Positions 8,144 through 16,948 of a stretch of DNA of 52,278 nt are shown piece after piece. Under the pieces are notes generated by a model, which was not told where the DNA came from, ran no database searches, and saw nothing but the letters and a program-made list of their open reading frames with translations. The translations under genes were made by a program, and so were the position numbers. The first letter of the stretch is position 1, and every line of letters begins with the position of its first letter. Source of the DNA: Verrucomicrobiota bacterium (GTDB lineage Bacteria > Verrucomicrobiota > Verrucomicrobiia > Limisphaerales > DSYF01); assembly GCA_025457615.1 (NCBI GenBank), contig JALOTZ010000021.1:1-52278 (forward strand), written 5' to 3'.

Positions 8144-8655
8144 AGGAAGGACTTGTATTCGTCGAGCATCTCGTCCCCGGCCCACAAAGTCACCCGCCAG
8201 GCGGTGATCTTGCCGAATTCCTTGTAGTCGGCGCCTCTCAACTCCAGCCGCGTCCATTGACGCCAGGAACTGCGCCCGCTGAAGGTCTGCTCGATCAGGC
8301 GTTGACGCGGCACCTTGCCCTCGTAAATGCCCAGCAATTCCAACCGCACCGTGAGCGGACGCTCCCCTGCGTACCGGGCGGTCCACCGTACATCGTAGCC
8401 GATCCCGGTCACCCGCTCGGGGTGGCCGCGCAAAAGCGCCTGGTACGCGTCCCGGTCAAACAGGCTGGGTGAAACCGTGTGCTGGCTGCGGGCATCGAAC
8501 AAGTGCGGCAGGACCTTCTTGATGCGACCCTCGGCCGGCGGCGGCTCAACCGCGCCGCTCCCGGCGCGGGCCAGCACGGCACCCGCGATCCACAAAATGA
8601 GGAATGTGCGCCACACGCGAGGGAAAATAGTCCCCGCCGCGACGTTGACAATCAT
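8137..8655 (-). CDS. Secreted hypothetical protein upstream of the PgpH-ectodomain-like gene
   Basis: 172 aa with an N-terminal signal sequence (hydrophobic RTFLILWIAGAVLARAG at about 16-32) followed by a compact beta-rich domain: WTARYAGERPLTVRLELLG, then an RQRLIEQTFSGRS stretch and a closing KITAWRVTLWAGDEMLDEYK segment. I know no named family. The stop codon lies seven bases inside the following gene, so the two are translationally coupled and probably act together at the outer face of the membrane. The ATG at 8655 has no clear ribosome site; an alternative start may exist nearer the hydrophobic core. Confidence 0.65.
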   Translation of the reverse strand: MIVNVAAGTIFPRVWRTFLILWIAGAVLARAGSGAVEPPPAEGRIKKVLPHLFDARSQHTVSPSLFDRDAYQALLRGHPERVTGIGYDVRWTARYAGERPLTVRLELLGIYEGKVPRQRLIEQTFSGRSSWRQWTRLELRGADYKEFGKITAWRVTLWAGDEMLDEYKSFLW

Positions 8656-8706
8656 GAATCGCGCGTTGGAACCATGAACCTGGCAGGGCGCCGGTGCCCC
8701 GGCGCC

Positions 8707-8763
8707 GGGCCGCGCGCAGCGCGTCCTCCGCAGTAGCTCTGCTACGGAGGGTGGACGCGGCCC
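8707..8763. repeat. Long imperfect palindrome (REP-like or terminator)
   Basis: Outer arms GGGCCGCG (8707-8714) and CGCGGCCC (8756-8763) are exact inverted copies. Inside them GTAGC (8733-8737), loop TCT and GCTAC (8741-8745) form a hairpin, extended by CCTCC/GGAGG with a three-base bulge. The element fills the gap between two minus-strand genes and lies just past the stop of the AsmA-like gene. No T-run follows on either strand, so a dispersed palindromic repeat is as likely as a terminator. Confidence 0.5.
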
Positions 8764-8778
8764 TACCTTCCCACCGGT

Positions 8779-11700
8779 TCAGGGGGAGGGCGGCGGGGTT
8801 GGCACTTGGGCGGGAGGGGGAGGGATGGGCTTCTCCGGCTCCAGCGGCGTTTCCTGATACACCGGGGCGGGCGGCGCGAACATGTCCTTAAGGAGTTTGA
8901 CCGGGTTGAGCGGGGCCAGCAGCAGCCGCGGAAGCAGATACAGCGGGCGCGCCTCGGGTTTGCCCAGGGTGCCGGTGATTTCCACAATCAGCACCTTGCT
9001 CAACGGGGTGAGCACGGTGCTGAGAACTTCCCCGATCACGAGGGTATCCCGCAGGATTTCCGCCTCTGCCACCGCGTTCACGCCCCCCTGGAAGTCCACA
9101 GTCCCCGCGTAAAGCAGCCGCATGTTCGAGGTATGGATCACCAAGTCCTCGGTGTGGATGACGCTGTTGGTGATGAGATAACGCCCCTCCGCCTGCCGGG
9201 CCCGGCTGCTGCCCAACCCCGGAAGAAAGACATCGACCAGAGGCGACACGATGCCAAAGATCGGAATGCTCCAAAGGTACCCATCCGTCAGGCTCGCCCG
9301 GCCGTATCCAAACCAACTGCCGAAATCGCCCGTGTTCGCGCGGGTGACATTCAACGTGCCGCTCAGGCGCCCCTCCAGACGGTTGGTGGACTGGAACACA
9401 TCCGTGACCAGCGGCTGCGGGTCGGCATCCTGGATCGCCAGGTTGAACCAGAAATCCGCATCCCGCTTGCCCGTAAAGTCGAAGAACGCCTCGCCCGAGG
9501 CGCTGCCGCCGTAGAAGGCCGCCTGGACATTGGTCAGCGCCACCGTCTCCTCCCGCCACAACACGCGCCCCTCGATCTCCTGCAACCGGAAATCCTGCCA
9601 ATGGAAAGGGCCGCCCTTCAAATCGAACCGCATGTCCGCCCCGGCCACGCCCGCCAGCGGAATCACGCCCTCCACCCGACCTTCCGGCGGATTGAGGAAT
9701 TGGTAGGCCTGAATGGCTTTCACCACCTGCGGCCCAATCACGGTCGCAATGGTCAGGGGAGGGATCCGGCTGACACCCTCCGAGAGGAACGCCAGGTGCC
9801 GCGGGAAATCGAACCGCAAAACACTCGCACGGGCGTAATCCTCGCCCGCCCGGACCCGCGGCTCCCCGACCGTCAGCACCAGATTCGTCAGGCCCAACAC
9901 GGCGCTCACCTCGTCGAAGGCACAGCCGCGAAACGCGACGTTGGTGGCCCGCAGCGTTCCCCAGGCTTCAATGGATTCCGGCCCCGCCCAGTTTCCGGTC
10001 ATGGTCAGGTCCACTTCCGGAGGACCGCCAAACTTGAGCGTTCCCAACACCTCGCGCGCTTCCGTCGCCCCCTCGGGAATCACCACCAGGGCCGGGGTGG
10101 GATCCACGCCACCCTGCACCTGCCACATGAACCAATGCGTCCGGTCGTTGTTCCGATGTTCGAGCTGCAATGCACCGTCCGGCCTTCGCACCACCAGATC
10201 GGGCAGATGCCAGCACATGTTCGAGTAGGTGAAGTGCGAGGAAGCCCCCGACAACGGGATCCGACGGAATGTCCCCCCTTCGACCTCGAACCGTCCGTCA
10301 AGAAACAGGGAAGGCCGGAGATCCCCGGGCCAGAGCGGGTTGAATCCTTCGCGCGGCGGCAGCGTCACTCCCAACACACCCGTCACCGCGGGTGGCTGCT
10401 CCCAAGTGAAATGATCCAGCCAGACCACCGCTTCGCGGGGCAGGATGGAATACAATCGCTTCGGGTCGAAGTCCGAGTCGGCATTCGCCGTCAGGCGACC
10501 TGTGGCGGCGTCGAAATCAGCCTTTGCCTTCAGGCTCCCGCCCGCCCAATCCACGACGAGATTGCTCACTGAAAGCGTGGGAGCGGACCAGGCGGCGGCC
10601 ACGGCCGCATGGGTGGCCGCGAACCCCGCGGTTTCCAGGCGCTCCACCTGCGCGTTGGCTTGAAGTTCAAACGGTTCCAGCCCGGCGAGGGAAAACCGGC
10701 GCAGATCCAGCACCCGGCGGTGATCGCCGTTGAACGGCGCGGAACGCAACTCGAATTTCACGCCTTCCGCCCAAGCCTGCGAGGTGGAACATTCCTCGGC
10801 CGTCAGGCTCAGCTCCGCCAGTTTGGGAATCAGGTTCGTGCCGTCACTGCTCCAGCCCAGCGACACCTCGAGGCCGGATGCCCCCGCCCACCGGGTGTCG
10901 AGACGATAGGCGGACAACGCTGCCCGGCCCGCCAGCAGGCTGCCGCTTTCGGCAAGGCAGGTGAAGGTTGAGGAAAAGGTGAGAAAGTCCCCCTGGCCAA
11001 AGTCGGTGACCAACTGCTCCGCCTGGATCACCACCTCCGCCTCCAAACAAGCCGTGTCCGCTATCGGCCCAAGTGTCACAAGAATTTCAGGATTCTGCAG
11101 CCTGCCCCACGGCGCCAATGCCGCACCCGCTCTCAGGTCAAGTGACAACGTCACCTGGTCCGGCCTGGCGCCATCCAGCGCAAACCCCAGGCGCAGGGTC
11201 GGTGGGGTGGGAAAGTCGATCTGCTCGCGAATCCGGGCCACCGCCCGCCATAGTTCCTGAGCCTGCCCCCGGCTCATCGCCGCCCGCTGGGCCAGAATCC
11301 GCCAGTCCTGGATCAGCCCGACGTTGGCGATCGTGCCCAGGACAGAGATCCGGCAACCGGCCATGTCCCCGGTCAACTGCTCCACACTCCAGAGCCCGCC
11401 GGGATCAAAGCGGATCAACGCCCCCAGATTGGTCGCGGTCAACTCGCCCGTAAGCCCGTTGGTCAGGGGGTAAGGCAGCACCAACACCCCCTGCTCGATG
11501 GCCAGATCCTGCGGCACCAGCTTCAGACGCAACAAGGCGCCCACGTCAAAGTGCAGATCCAGTTTCTGGCACTCGATGCGAGGCACCCAGCCGGCCCCCG
11601 CGGACTGCACACGCACGTGATCGGCCTGGAGGCTCGTGAACCAGACCAGGCGAACCCGCGAGAACTCGAGGTCCACCCCTTTGTCGGCAAAGGCGCGCAC

Positions 11701-11856
11701 CACCACGCGCTGGGCAAACCCGGGGAGTCCAAAGTTGTGCAGGTATATCAGAATCACCAGCCCCAGCAGAATGGCCAGCCACACCCCCATCCGCACATGG
11801 CGAAACCAGATCCGGGCCAGCCGCCAGAAGGCCCGCGGCTTGTGATGGCGATGCAT
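8779..11856 (-). CDS. Large AsmA/TamB-like envelope protein (DUF3971-type)
   Basis: 1025 aa. One N-terminal transmembrane helix (about 23-40, MGVWLAILLGLVILIYLH) precedes a very long beta-strand-rich periplasmic chain and ends in a Pro-rich tail (EPEKPIPPPPAQVPTPPPSP). The region of about residues 830-960 (GRASLTDGYLWSIPIFGIVS, then LIVEITGTLGKPEARPLYL) matches the C-terminal module shared by AsmA-like proteins, which are thought to form bridges for lipid movement between membranes. The start lies one base after the stop of the DUF4340 gene, in the same minus-strand run as the Gld-type transporter, suggesting a common envelope task. The N-terminus has the usual basic cluster before the membrane helix. 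Confidence 0.8.
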   Translation of the reverse strand: MHRHHKPRAFWRLARIWFRHVRMGVWLAILLGLVILIYLHNFGLPGFAQRVVVRAFADKGVDLEFSRVRLVWFTSLQADHVRVQSAGAGWVPRIECQKLDLHFDVGALLRLKLVPQDLAIEQGVLVLPYPLTNGLTGELTATNLGALIRFDPGGLWSVEQLTGDMAGCRISVLGTIANVGLIQDWRILAQRAAMSRGQAQELWRAVARIREQIDFPTPPTLRLGFALDGARPDQVTLSLDLRAGAALAPWGRLQNPEILVTLGPIADTACLEAEVVIQAEQLVTDFGQGDFLTFSSTFTCLAESGSLLAGRAALSAYRLDTRWAGASGLEVSLGWSSDGTNLIPKLAELSLTAEECSTSQAWAEGVKFELRSAPFNGDHRRVLDLRRFSLAGLEPFELQANAQVERLETAGFAATHAAVAAAWSAPTLSVSNLVVDWAGGSLKAKADFDAATGRLTANADSDFDPKRLYSILPREAVVWLDHFTWEQPPAVTGVLGVTLPPREGFNPLWPGDLRPSLFLDGRFEVEGGTFRRIPLSGASSHFTYSNMCWHLPDLVVRRPDGALQLEHRNNDRTHWFMWQVQGGVDPTPALVVIPEGATEAREVLGTLKFGGPPEVDLTMTGNWAGPESIEAWGTLRATNVAFRGCAFDEVSAVLGLTNLVLTVGEPRVRAGEDYARASVLRFDFPRHLAFLSEGVSRIPPLTIATVIGPQVVKAIQAYQFLNPPEGRVEGVIPLAGVAGADMRFDLKGGPFHWQDFRLQEIEGRVLWREETVALTNVQAAFYGGSASGEAFFDFTGKRDADFWFNLAIQDADPQPLVTDVFQSTNRLEGRLSGTLNVTRANTGDFGSWFGYGRASLTDGYLWSIPIFGIVSPLVDVFLPGLGSSRARQAEGRYLITNSVIHTEDLVIHTSNMRLLYAGTVDFQGGVNAVAEAEILRDTLVIGEVLSTVLTPLSKVLIVEITGTLGKPEARPLYLLPRLLLAPLNPVKLLKDMFAPPAPVYQETPLEPEKPIPPPPAQVPTPPPSP

Positions 11857-11857
11857 C

Positions 11858-13648
11858 TCAGCGGAGATTCGAAGGTTTGATCAGGAACGCGTCCAGCAGC
11901 TCAAACGCATCGCGCGGAAGCTCGAACACCCAGGGGTCCCCCTCCAGCACCACGGCTGCATAGACGTGACCCGAGGGCGCCGGAAACCCCAGCCGCAGAC
12001 TCTTGCGGCTGCCATCCTTCAGCTCGACGCTCAAGACCACCGACTCCTCCTCAACCCCGTAACGGGACAGGGATTCCGGATTCCAATCCGTCCAGGCGAC
12101 CGCCCTCAACTGGCCCAGACGCTGGATCACCTCGTCAACGGCGAACGCGTTGAGGATCCCCTGCGACCCGGGCGCCAGCGACCACTGCTTGGATTCGTTC
12201 TGGAGGATTCGCCAGACGCCGCTGCCTTTCTGCAAGGACACCGACGCCACCTGGTCGGCCTCGAAGTTCCAGAGGGCGAGCTGGCGAAAGTGACCCGCCG
12301 CCGCGGGAATGCGCGCCAGGACCGATGCCTCCACCGCATACACCGCGTTCTCGTCAATGCGCCGAACGAATACATCCTCGTCCACCGTGGACCCGAAATC
12401 CAGGCCGACCACCGGATTCGAGGACGAAGTTCCTCCAGACGGAAACTGCAAGGCCACGTGAAAGGCCGGGGTGGCGAGGCCGTATTGGGGCAGGTCGGGC
12501 TCCGCCACCACGTCTTTCACAAACCGCGCGACTCGCAGCGCCTCCAGATCCTGGAAGAACCGCTGCACCGTCACGCCATCCGCCGGCATGCCCACCGGCT
12601 CAATCCGCCAGGTGCCGTTGGTCGTGTTTACCAGGCTGAAACTCTCGCCGTTTCGCAGCTCGACCACCTTCACCCCGAACGGAATCCGGAGGAGCTGTCG
12701 ATCCCGAAAATCGTTGGGCGTCGCCAGCCAGCCCTGGAGCAGGTCCGCGCCAACCGTCACCACGGCGGACGGATTCAGCCCCACGGCATAAAACACATTG
12801 GTCGTTCCCGGCACCAAGTCACCAAATTGCAGTGTCCGCACACCGTTGGTCCCCTCGGCGAATGCCAACTGAAGCGGGGGCGGCTGCAATCCCCAAACCC
12901 CGCGGTCGGCCCGCGGATCGTCCGAGACGAACTCGAGCACCCGGAGGTCGGTCAGCGCCTGAATCATGTTTTCCAGGCGCACCGCGTCCGCCCGGGCCTG
13001 CATGGGCCGAACGATCTGCCAGGAGGGGCCGGCCCGATCCCGCTTCAACTCGATCACCCGCTCTCCGGCGGTGACCAGCACCGAATCAAAGGCGTCAGCC
13101 CCCAATTTGAACAGGGCCGTATCCCGCCAGGCATTGGCTGTTTCGGGGATCCATTTCAACAGCGCGGCGTCCACCACACTGACGCCCTCGCCGCCCACCA
13201 CCTGCACAAACACCTGGTCCCCGGGAGGTGTCAGGGAACCGATCAACACCTGCTGTCGGCTCTCCGCACGGGAGAGAATCAGGGACGCACGTGGGGGATC
13301 CAGTCCGTAGGCCGCCGCGCGCCCGGGGTTCTGGTACAGTTGCGCTCCCGGAATCTTCGTCGCCGGAACCAGCTGTTCCAAGGCGGCCAACAAAGCCTCG
13401 ATGCTCCGGGCCTGCGCGGGATACTCGAGGGGGCGGACCAGCCGCCACACCCCCCCGCTCCGGACCACCTGGATCTCGTCGGCCCCCGCCGGAAGCACGC
13501 GGATGGAATCCACCGCCGCCGCACTGAATCCGGGCAGGAGCAGTTCCGGGCCCGGTGGCGGCTTGTAGAACAGGCGTTCATAAACCACAAGCACCAGCAG
13601 CATTGTGGCCGCCGTGAAGGTCCAAAACCATGCGTTACGAGACTTCAT
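11858..13648 (-). CDS. DUF4340 domain protein
   Basis: 596 aa from this ATG. A single N-terminal membrane helix (about 6-23, AWFWTFTAATMLLVLVVYE) anchors a long extracytoplasmic beta-rich region built of repeated DUF4340-like units; the recurring pattern is LRLGFPAPSGHVYA, VLIGSLTPPGDQVFV and TLQFGDLVPGTTNVFYA. Such proteins follow GldA/F/G-type ABC transporter genes in many phyla, as here; their biochemical role is not established. The reading frame is open upstream to an ATG at 13696 (16 more residues, GPPGRPSMDDAKHFG), but these look non-native, and the start at 13648 begins directly at the basic/hydrophobic anchor. No strong ribosome site decides between them. Confidence 0.85.
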   Translation of the reverse strand: MKSRNAWFWTFTAATMLLVLVVYERLFYKPPPGPELLLPGFSAAAVDSIRVLPAGADEIQVVRSGGVWRLVRPLEYPAQARSIEALLAALEQLVPATKIPGAQLYQNPGRAAAYGLDPPRASLILSRAESRQQVLIGSLTPPGDQVFVQVVGGEGVSVVDAALLKWIPETANAWRDTALFKLGADAFDSVLVTAGERVIELKRDRAGPSWQIVRPMQARADAVRLENMIQALTDLRVLEFVSDDPRADRGVWGLQPPPLQLAFAEGTNGVRTLQFGDLVPGTTNVFYAVGLNPSAVVTVGADLLQGWLATPNDFRDRQLLRIPFGVKVVELRNGESFSLVNTTNGTWRIEPVGMPADGVTVQRFFQDLEALRVARFVKDVVAEPDLPQYGLATPAFHVALQFPSGGTSSSNPVVGLDFGSTVDEDVFVRRIDENAVYAVEASVLARIPAAAGHFRQLALWNFEADQVASVSLQKGSGVWRILQNESKQWSLAPGSQGILNAFAVDEVIQRLGQLRAVAWTDWNPESLSRYGVEEESVVLSVELKDGSRKSLRLGFPAPSGHVYAAVVLEGDPWVFELPRDAFELLDAFLIKPSNLR

Positions 13649-13709
13649 GCCGAAATGCTTTGCATCGTCCATGGACGGGCGGCCCGGCGGGCCCATCCGT
13701 CCAGTGACC

Positions 13710-15185
13710 TCAACTGCGCCGGCTTAACCAGAGGATGCCTCCACAGGCCAGGACAGCAGCAGGCAACCCGGCCAACAAAACCCATCGGATCCGGGCGAAT
13801 TGTGTGTCGGTCATCACCAACCGGTACTCCGCCACCGGCCGGGGGCCCACCCCCTCCAACAGGACCGTGCGGTCCAGCAACCAGTTGACCAGGGCGTTGG
13901 CAAAATCGCGGTTGCCCACCGATTCAATCAACTGGTTACCAAAAACAATCGAGTCCCCAAGGATCACCATCCGCGTCGCGCCTCGCTCCGTCACCACCCC
14001 CGCCGCCTCGGCGCGCTCCACGGCCACCGCCAGGGAATGACGCCCCAGCCCGCCGGAGGCGGCTTCCAGGAGGACGGATCTCGGGCCCGAAGAGACCAAT
14101 GACGCCACGACGGGAGCATCCGCAGCCGGGGCGTTCGTGCTGACCGCTCCGACCGGGCGGGGCAGAATCAGATGCACCCGGGAACCGAGGATCGGATTCA
14201 TGATCGTGTGGGATCCAAAATCAGCGGAAACAACGTCGGTCCCGGAGATGGTGTTGTCCGGATCACGCACCAGTCCGGCGCCGATCTTGACGCCCCATTT
14301 CTCAAGCAAACGCTCGATCCCGAGGACCCGGCCCGTGGACTGGTAGTTGACCATCGCCAGGAGCCGTCCCCCCTGGTCGAGGTAGGTGCCCAGCCGCTCC
14401 AACTCCAGCTCGAACAGCGGCTGCACCGGCCCGGCAATCACCAGGAGATTGCAATCCTCGGGAATCCGGTTCGTTCCCAGCAGGCTCAACGGATGCACCT
14501 CCACATAGTTCTGTTGCAGGAGGCTGGCAAACTTGAGGTAGCCCGTCTGCTCGTCGCCGCTCTCGGGCGAATGCTCCCCATGGCCGGTGAGGAAATAGGC
14601 CTTGAAGGGTTTGGGGTTGGAAACCGCCAGGATCACGGCGCTGAAGACCTGCTCGCCCAGGAAGAGCACCGGCTTCTTCCGGAACTCCAGCTCCTCGGTG
14701 TTGGGAACCCGCTCCAACTCGTACTGCGCCAGAATCGTCCCCGGCACCACCTTGTCCCGCCCCTCACACTCGAACACCACCAGGTCCTTCTCCTGCGCTG
14801 AATCCAACCCATGCCGGATCTTGACCTCCGCCGCCTCGGCAGGATCACGCAGATAATCCACCGTCCGAACCTGGATCCGCGGACAAGCCAGGCGATACTC
14901 GTTGAGCAATGCGGACACGGTGGGATACAACGCCGCCTCCCGATCGAAATAAAGGGTCACCACCACGTCATTGGTCAGACCCTGGAGCAGCCCGAGGGTT
15001 TGCGCGGACAACCGGACTTCCGTCCGGGTGCTCAGAAAGAAGCGCTTCGAGAAGTGGCGCTGGCTGGCAACGTTCACCATCACCACGATGGCCAGGACGC
15101 AGACCGTCGAGACCAGGACCGCCAGACGGGCGGACCACCGCCGCACGGCGGAGAACGTTGGACGGGGCTCGGTTCGCTTGGTCAT
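13710..15185 (-). CDS. GldG-like ABC transporter auxiliary protein
   Basis: 491 aa. Membrane helices lie at both ends (about 20-40 and 466-487), with a large external domain between them. The first half has the GldG/IFT52-like substrate region (TLGLLQGLTNDVVVTLYFDR, later KAYFLTGHGEHSPESGDE), and the second half contains LLVIAGPVQPLFELELERL and the ATRMVILGDSIVFGNQLI motif typical of this family. In gliding Bacteroidetes GldG works with GldA and GldF; outside that group the same set is an uncharacterised ABC system. The ATG at 15185 overlaps the permease stop codon (ATGA), deciding the start; the long open frame before it is a shadow of the permease gene. Confidence 0.88.
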   Translation of the reverse strand: MTKRTEPRPTFSAVRRWSARLAVLVSTVCVLAIVVMVNVASQRHFSKRFFLSTRTEVRLSAQTLGLLQGLTNDVVVTLYFDREAALYPTVSALLNEYRLACPRIQVRTVDYLRDPAEAAEVKIRHGLDSAQEKDLVVFECEGRDKVVPGTILAQYELERVPNTEELEFRKKPVLFLGEQVFSAVILAVSNPKPFKAYFLTGHGEHSPESGDEQTGYLKFASLLQQNYVEVHPLSLLGTNRIPEDCNLLVIAGPVQPLFELELERLGTYLDQGGRLLAMVNYQSTGRVLGIERLLEKWGVKIGAGLVRDPDNTISGTDVVSADFGSHTIMNPILGSRVHLILPRPVGAVSTNAPAADAPVVASLVSSGPRSVLLEAASGGLGRHSLAVAVERAEAAGVVTERGATRMVILGDSIVFGNQLIESVGNRDFANALVNWLLDRTVLLEGVGPRPVAEYRLVMTDTQFARIRWVLLAGLPAAVLACGGILWLSRRS

Positions 15186-15934
15186 TTCCAGCGGCGGCTT
15201 TCGATCACACGAAGGGTCAGAAAAAGGACCAGGAATGTCAGGCTCAGGTGAAACACCACCGGCCGGGTATCCACCACGCCCCGGGTGAAATCCCGCATCT
15301 GGTCCACCAAAGCGAAACCGGCCAGCAGCTCGCGTTGCCACGGGCCCATCGAATCGAGCCAGCCGGCCAGAAAGCTGGCCATGAAGAAGGCCGCCCCCAA
15401 GCCCAGGCCAATCATGGCTGCCACCGTCTGGCTGTTGGTCACCGCCGACCCCAGGCACCCCAGCGCAAGGTAAACGCCGCCCATGAGGATGATGCCCAGA
15501 TATGTGGAAACCACCACCCCGACATCCAGCGCCCCCTGCTCGTCAGTGAAATGCCGGACCAGGAACAGGCAGGCCAGCAAGGGCAGCCACATGACCACGT
15601 AGAAGCACAACGCCGCCGTAAACTTGGCCGCCACCACCTGCACGTCCCGCACCGGGGTGGTCATCAACGTCTCGTAGGTGCCGGTGGCCCGTTCCATGGC
15701 GAACAACCGCATGGTAACCACCGGGGCGGCCAGCAAGATGATCAGCCAGAAAAAGGGCGTCATGAAGAACAGCTCCGTCAACGTCACCGGCATGGGCTCG
15801 CTGCGGAGATTGCCCAGCATCAGCACAAAACTCAGTCCCATGAGAAACAGCGCGCTGGCGATGATCACATACCCGAGGATCGAGTTGAAATACCCCCCCA
15901 GCTCGCGCCGCACCAATGTCCAATACACGTGCAT
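15182..15934 (-). CDS. ABC-2 type permease (GldF-like)
   Basis: 250 aa with six predicted membrane helices, for example SILGYVIIASALFLMGLSFV, a PFFWLIILLAAPVVTMRLFA helix, and LSLTFLVLFLTLRVIE at the C-terminus. The ERATGTYETLMTTPV stretch after helix two is the ABC-2 permease signature that couples to the ATPase. The start ATG at 15934 shares one base with the stop of the ATPase gene (TGATG), and the stop overlaps the GldG-like gene (ATGA), so all three are translationally coupled. Substrate unknown; GldF relatives act with a GldG-type subunit, present here. Confidence 0.9.
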   Translation of the reverse strand: MHVYWTLVRRELGGYFNSILGYVIIASALFLMGLSFVLMLGNLRSEPMPVTLTELFFMTPFFWLIILLAAPVVTMRLFAMERATGTYETLMTTPVRDVQVVAAKFTAALCFYVVMWLPLLACLFLVRHFTDEQGALDVGVVVSTYLGIILMGGVYLALGCLGSAVTNSQTVAAMIGLGLGAAFFMASFLAGWLDSMGPWQRELLAGFALVDQMRDFTRGVVDTRPVVFHLSLTFLVLFLTLRVIESRRWK

Positions 15935-16893
15935 CAAGCCCCCTCCTGGTCGCCTTGGGTCACCCGGACGTAGATGTCCTCCAGCGAATGCCGGCTGCGG
16001 GTCAACTCCCGCATCATCCAACCCCGCTCCTGCACCGTCCAATACACCAGGGACCGGATGTCCGCGCCCGCGTGGGCAGTCAGCGCGCACCGGTGAAATT
16101 CTCCGTCCACCGGCACCACGTCAAACTGCGCCACCTCGGGCACCTGCCTCCAGCAGGCCTCGATCTCCGCCCGGGGAGCCGCAATCTCGGCAACCACCTG
16201 GCTGTCTCCGCTCATCTGGTTCTGCAATCCCTCCGGCGTGTCCGCCGCCAGGATCTTCCCACCGTAGAGAATCAACACCCGGCTGCAGGTCATCTCGACC
16301 TCAGGCAGGATGTGGGTCGAGAGCAGGACCGTGTGCGAGCCGGCCAGACTCTTGATCAGGCTGCGCACGGACCGGATCTGGTGCGGGTCCAGCCCGATCG
16401 TCGGTTCGTCCAGAATGATCAACTGCGGCTCATGCACCAAGGCGTCGGCCAATCCCACCCGCTGGCGATAGCCCTTGGACAGGTGCCCGATGATCTTGCG
16501 CGTCACGTCGGCAAGCCCGCACTGGGTGATCACCACATCCACGCGCTCGCGGGACCGGCGCGGACTCAACCCTTTGAGTCGGGCCCGGAATTTGAGGTAG
16601 TCCCGCACCCGCATGTCCACATGCAGCGGGTTGTTCTCGGGCATGTAACCGATCAACCGACGCGCTTCCTCGGATTCCGAGAACACGTCCCGGCCGGCCA
16701 CCCGCACCACCCCCGACGTGGCGGGGAGAAACCCGGAGAGAATCCGCATGGTGGTGCTCTTGCCCGCCCCATTGGAACCCAGCAAGCCCACGACCTGGCC
16801 CCGGGCCACGTTGAAGGAAATGCCCTTCAACGCGGTTTGACCGGCGTACCGCTTGACCAGGTTCTGGACTTCAATCATCAACCAGGAGTTCAT
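15934..16893 (-). CDS. ABC transporter ATPase (GldA/CcmA-like)
   Basis: 319 aa cytoplasmic ATPase. Walker A is GSNGAGKST (39-47), the ABC signature LSKGYRQR (138-145), Walker B LIILDEPT (158-165) and the H-loop histidine in LLSTHILPEVE. The extra C-terminal region (about residues 225-319) is the regulatory extension common to GldA/DrrA-type ATPases. It is the first gene of the block ATPase, permease, GldG-like, DUF4340, AsmA-like, which runs without gaps larger than a few dozen bases. MNSWLMIEVQN at 16893 is used; an internal ATG at 16878 (MIEVQNLVKRY) is equally plausible. Confidence 0.93.
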   Translation of the reverse strand: MNSWLMIEVQNLVKRYAGQTALKGISFNVARGQVVGLLGSNGAGKSTTMRILSGFLPATSGVVRVAGRDVFSESEEARRLIGYMPENNPLHVDMRVRDYLKFRARLKGLSPRRSRERVDVVITQCGLADVTRKIIGHLSKGYRQRVGLADALVHEPQLIILDEPTIGLDPHQIRSVRSLIKSLAGSHTVLLSTHILPEVEMTCSRVLILYGGKILAADTPEGLQNQMSGDSQVVAEIAAPRAEIEACWRQVPEVAQFDVVPVDGEFHRCALTAHAGADIRSLVYWTVQERGWMMRELTRSRHSLEDIYVRVTQGDQEGA

Positions 16894-16948
16894 GCCAACT
16901 GCCGCGCCGATAGTGTCTGCAACCGGCGCCCACAGCCAACAAAATCCT

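Noticed and set aside
8806..13888. Very long plus-strand open frames opposite the AsmA-like and DUF4340 genes
   Set aside because: Their products are His/Arg/Pro-rich and low in domain-like pattern, as expected for antisense frames of GC-rich genes; the minus-strand products have coherent domains.
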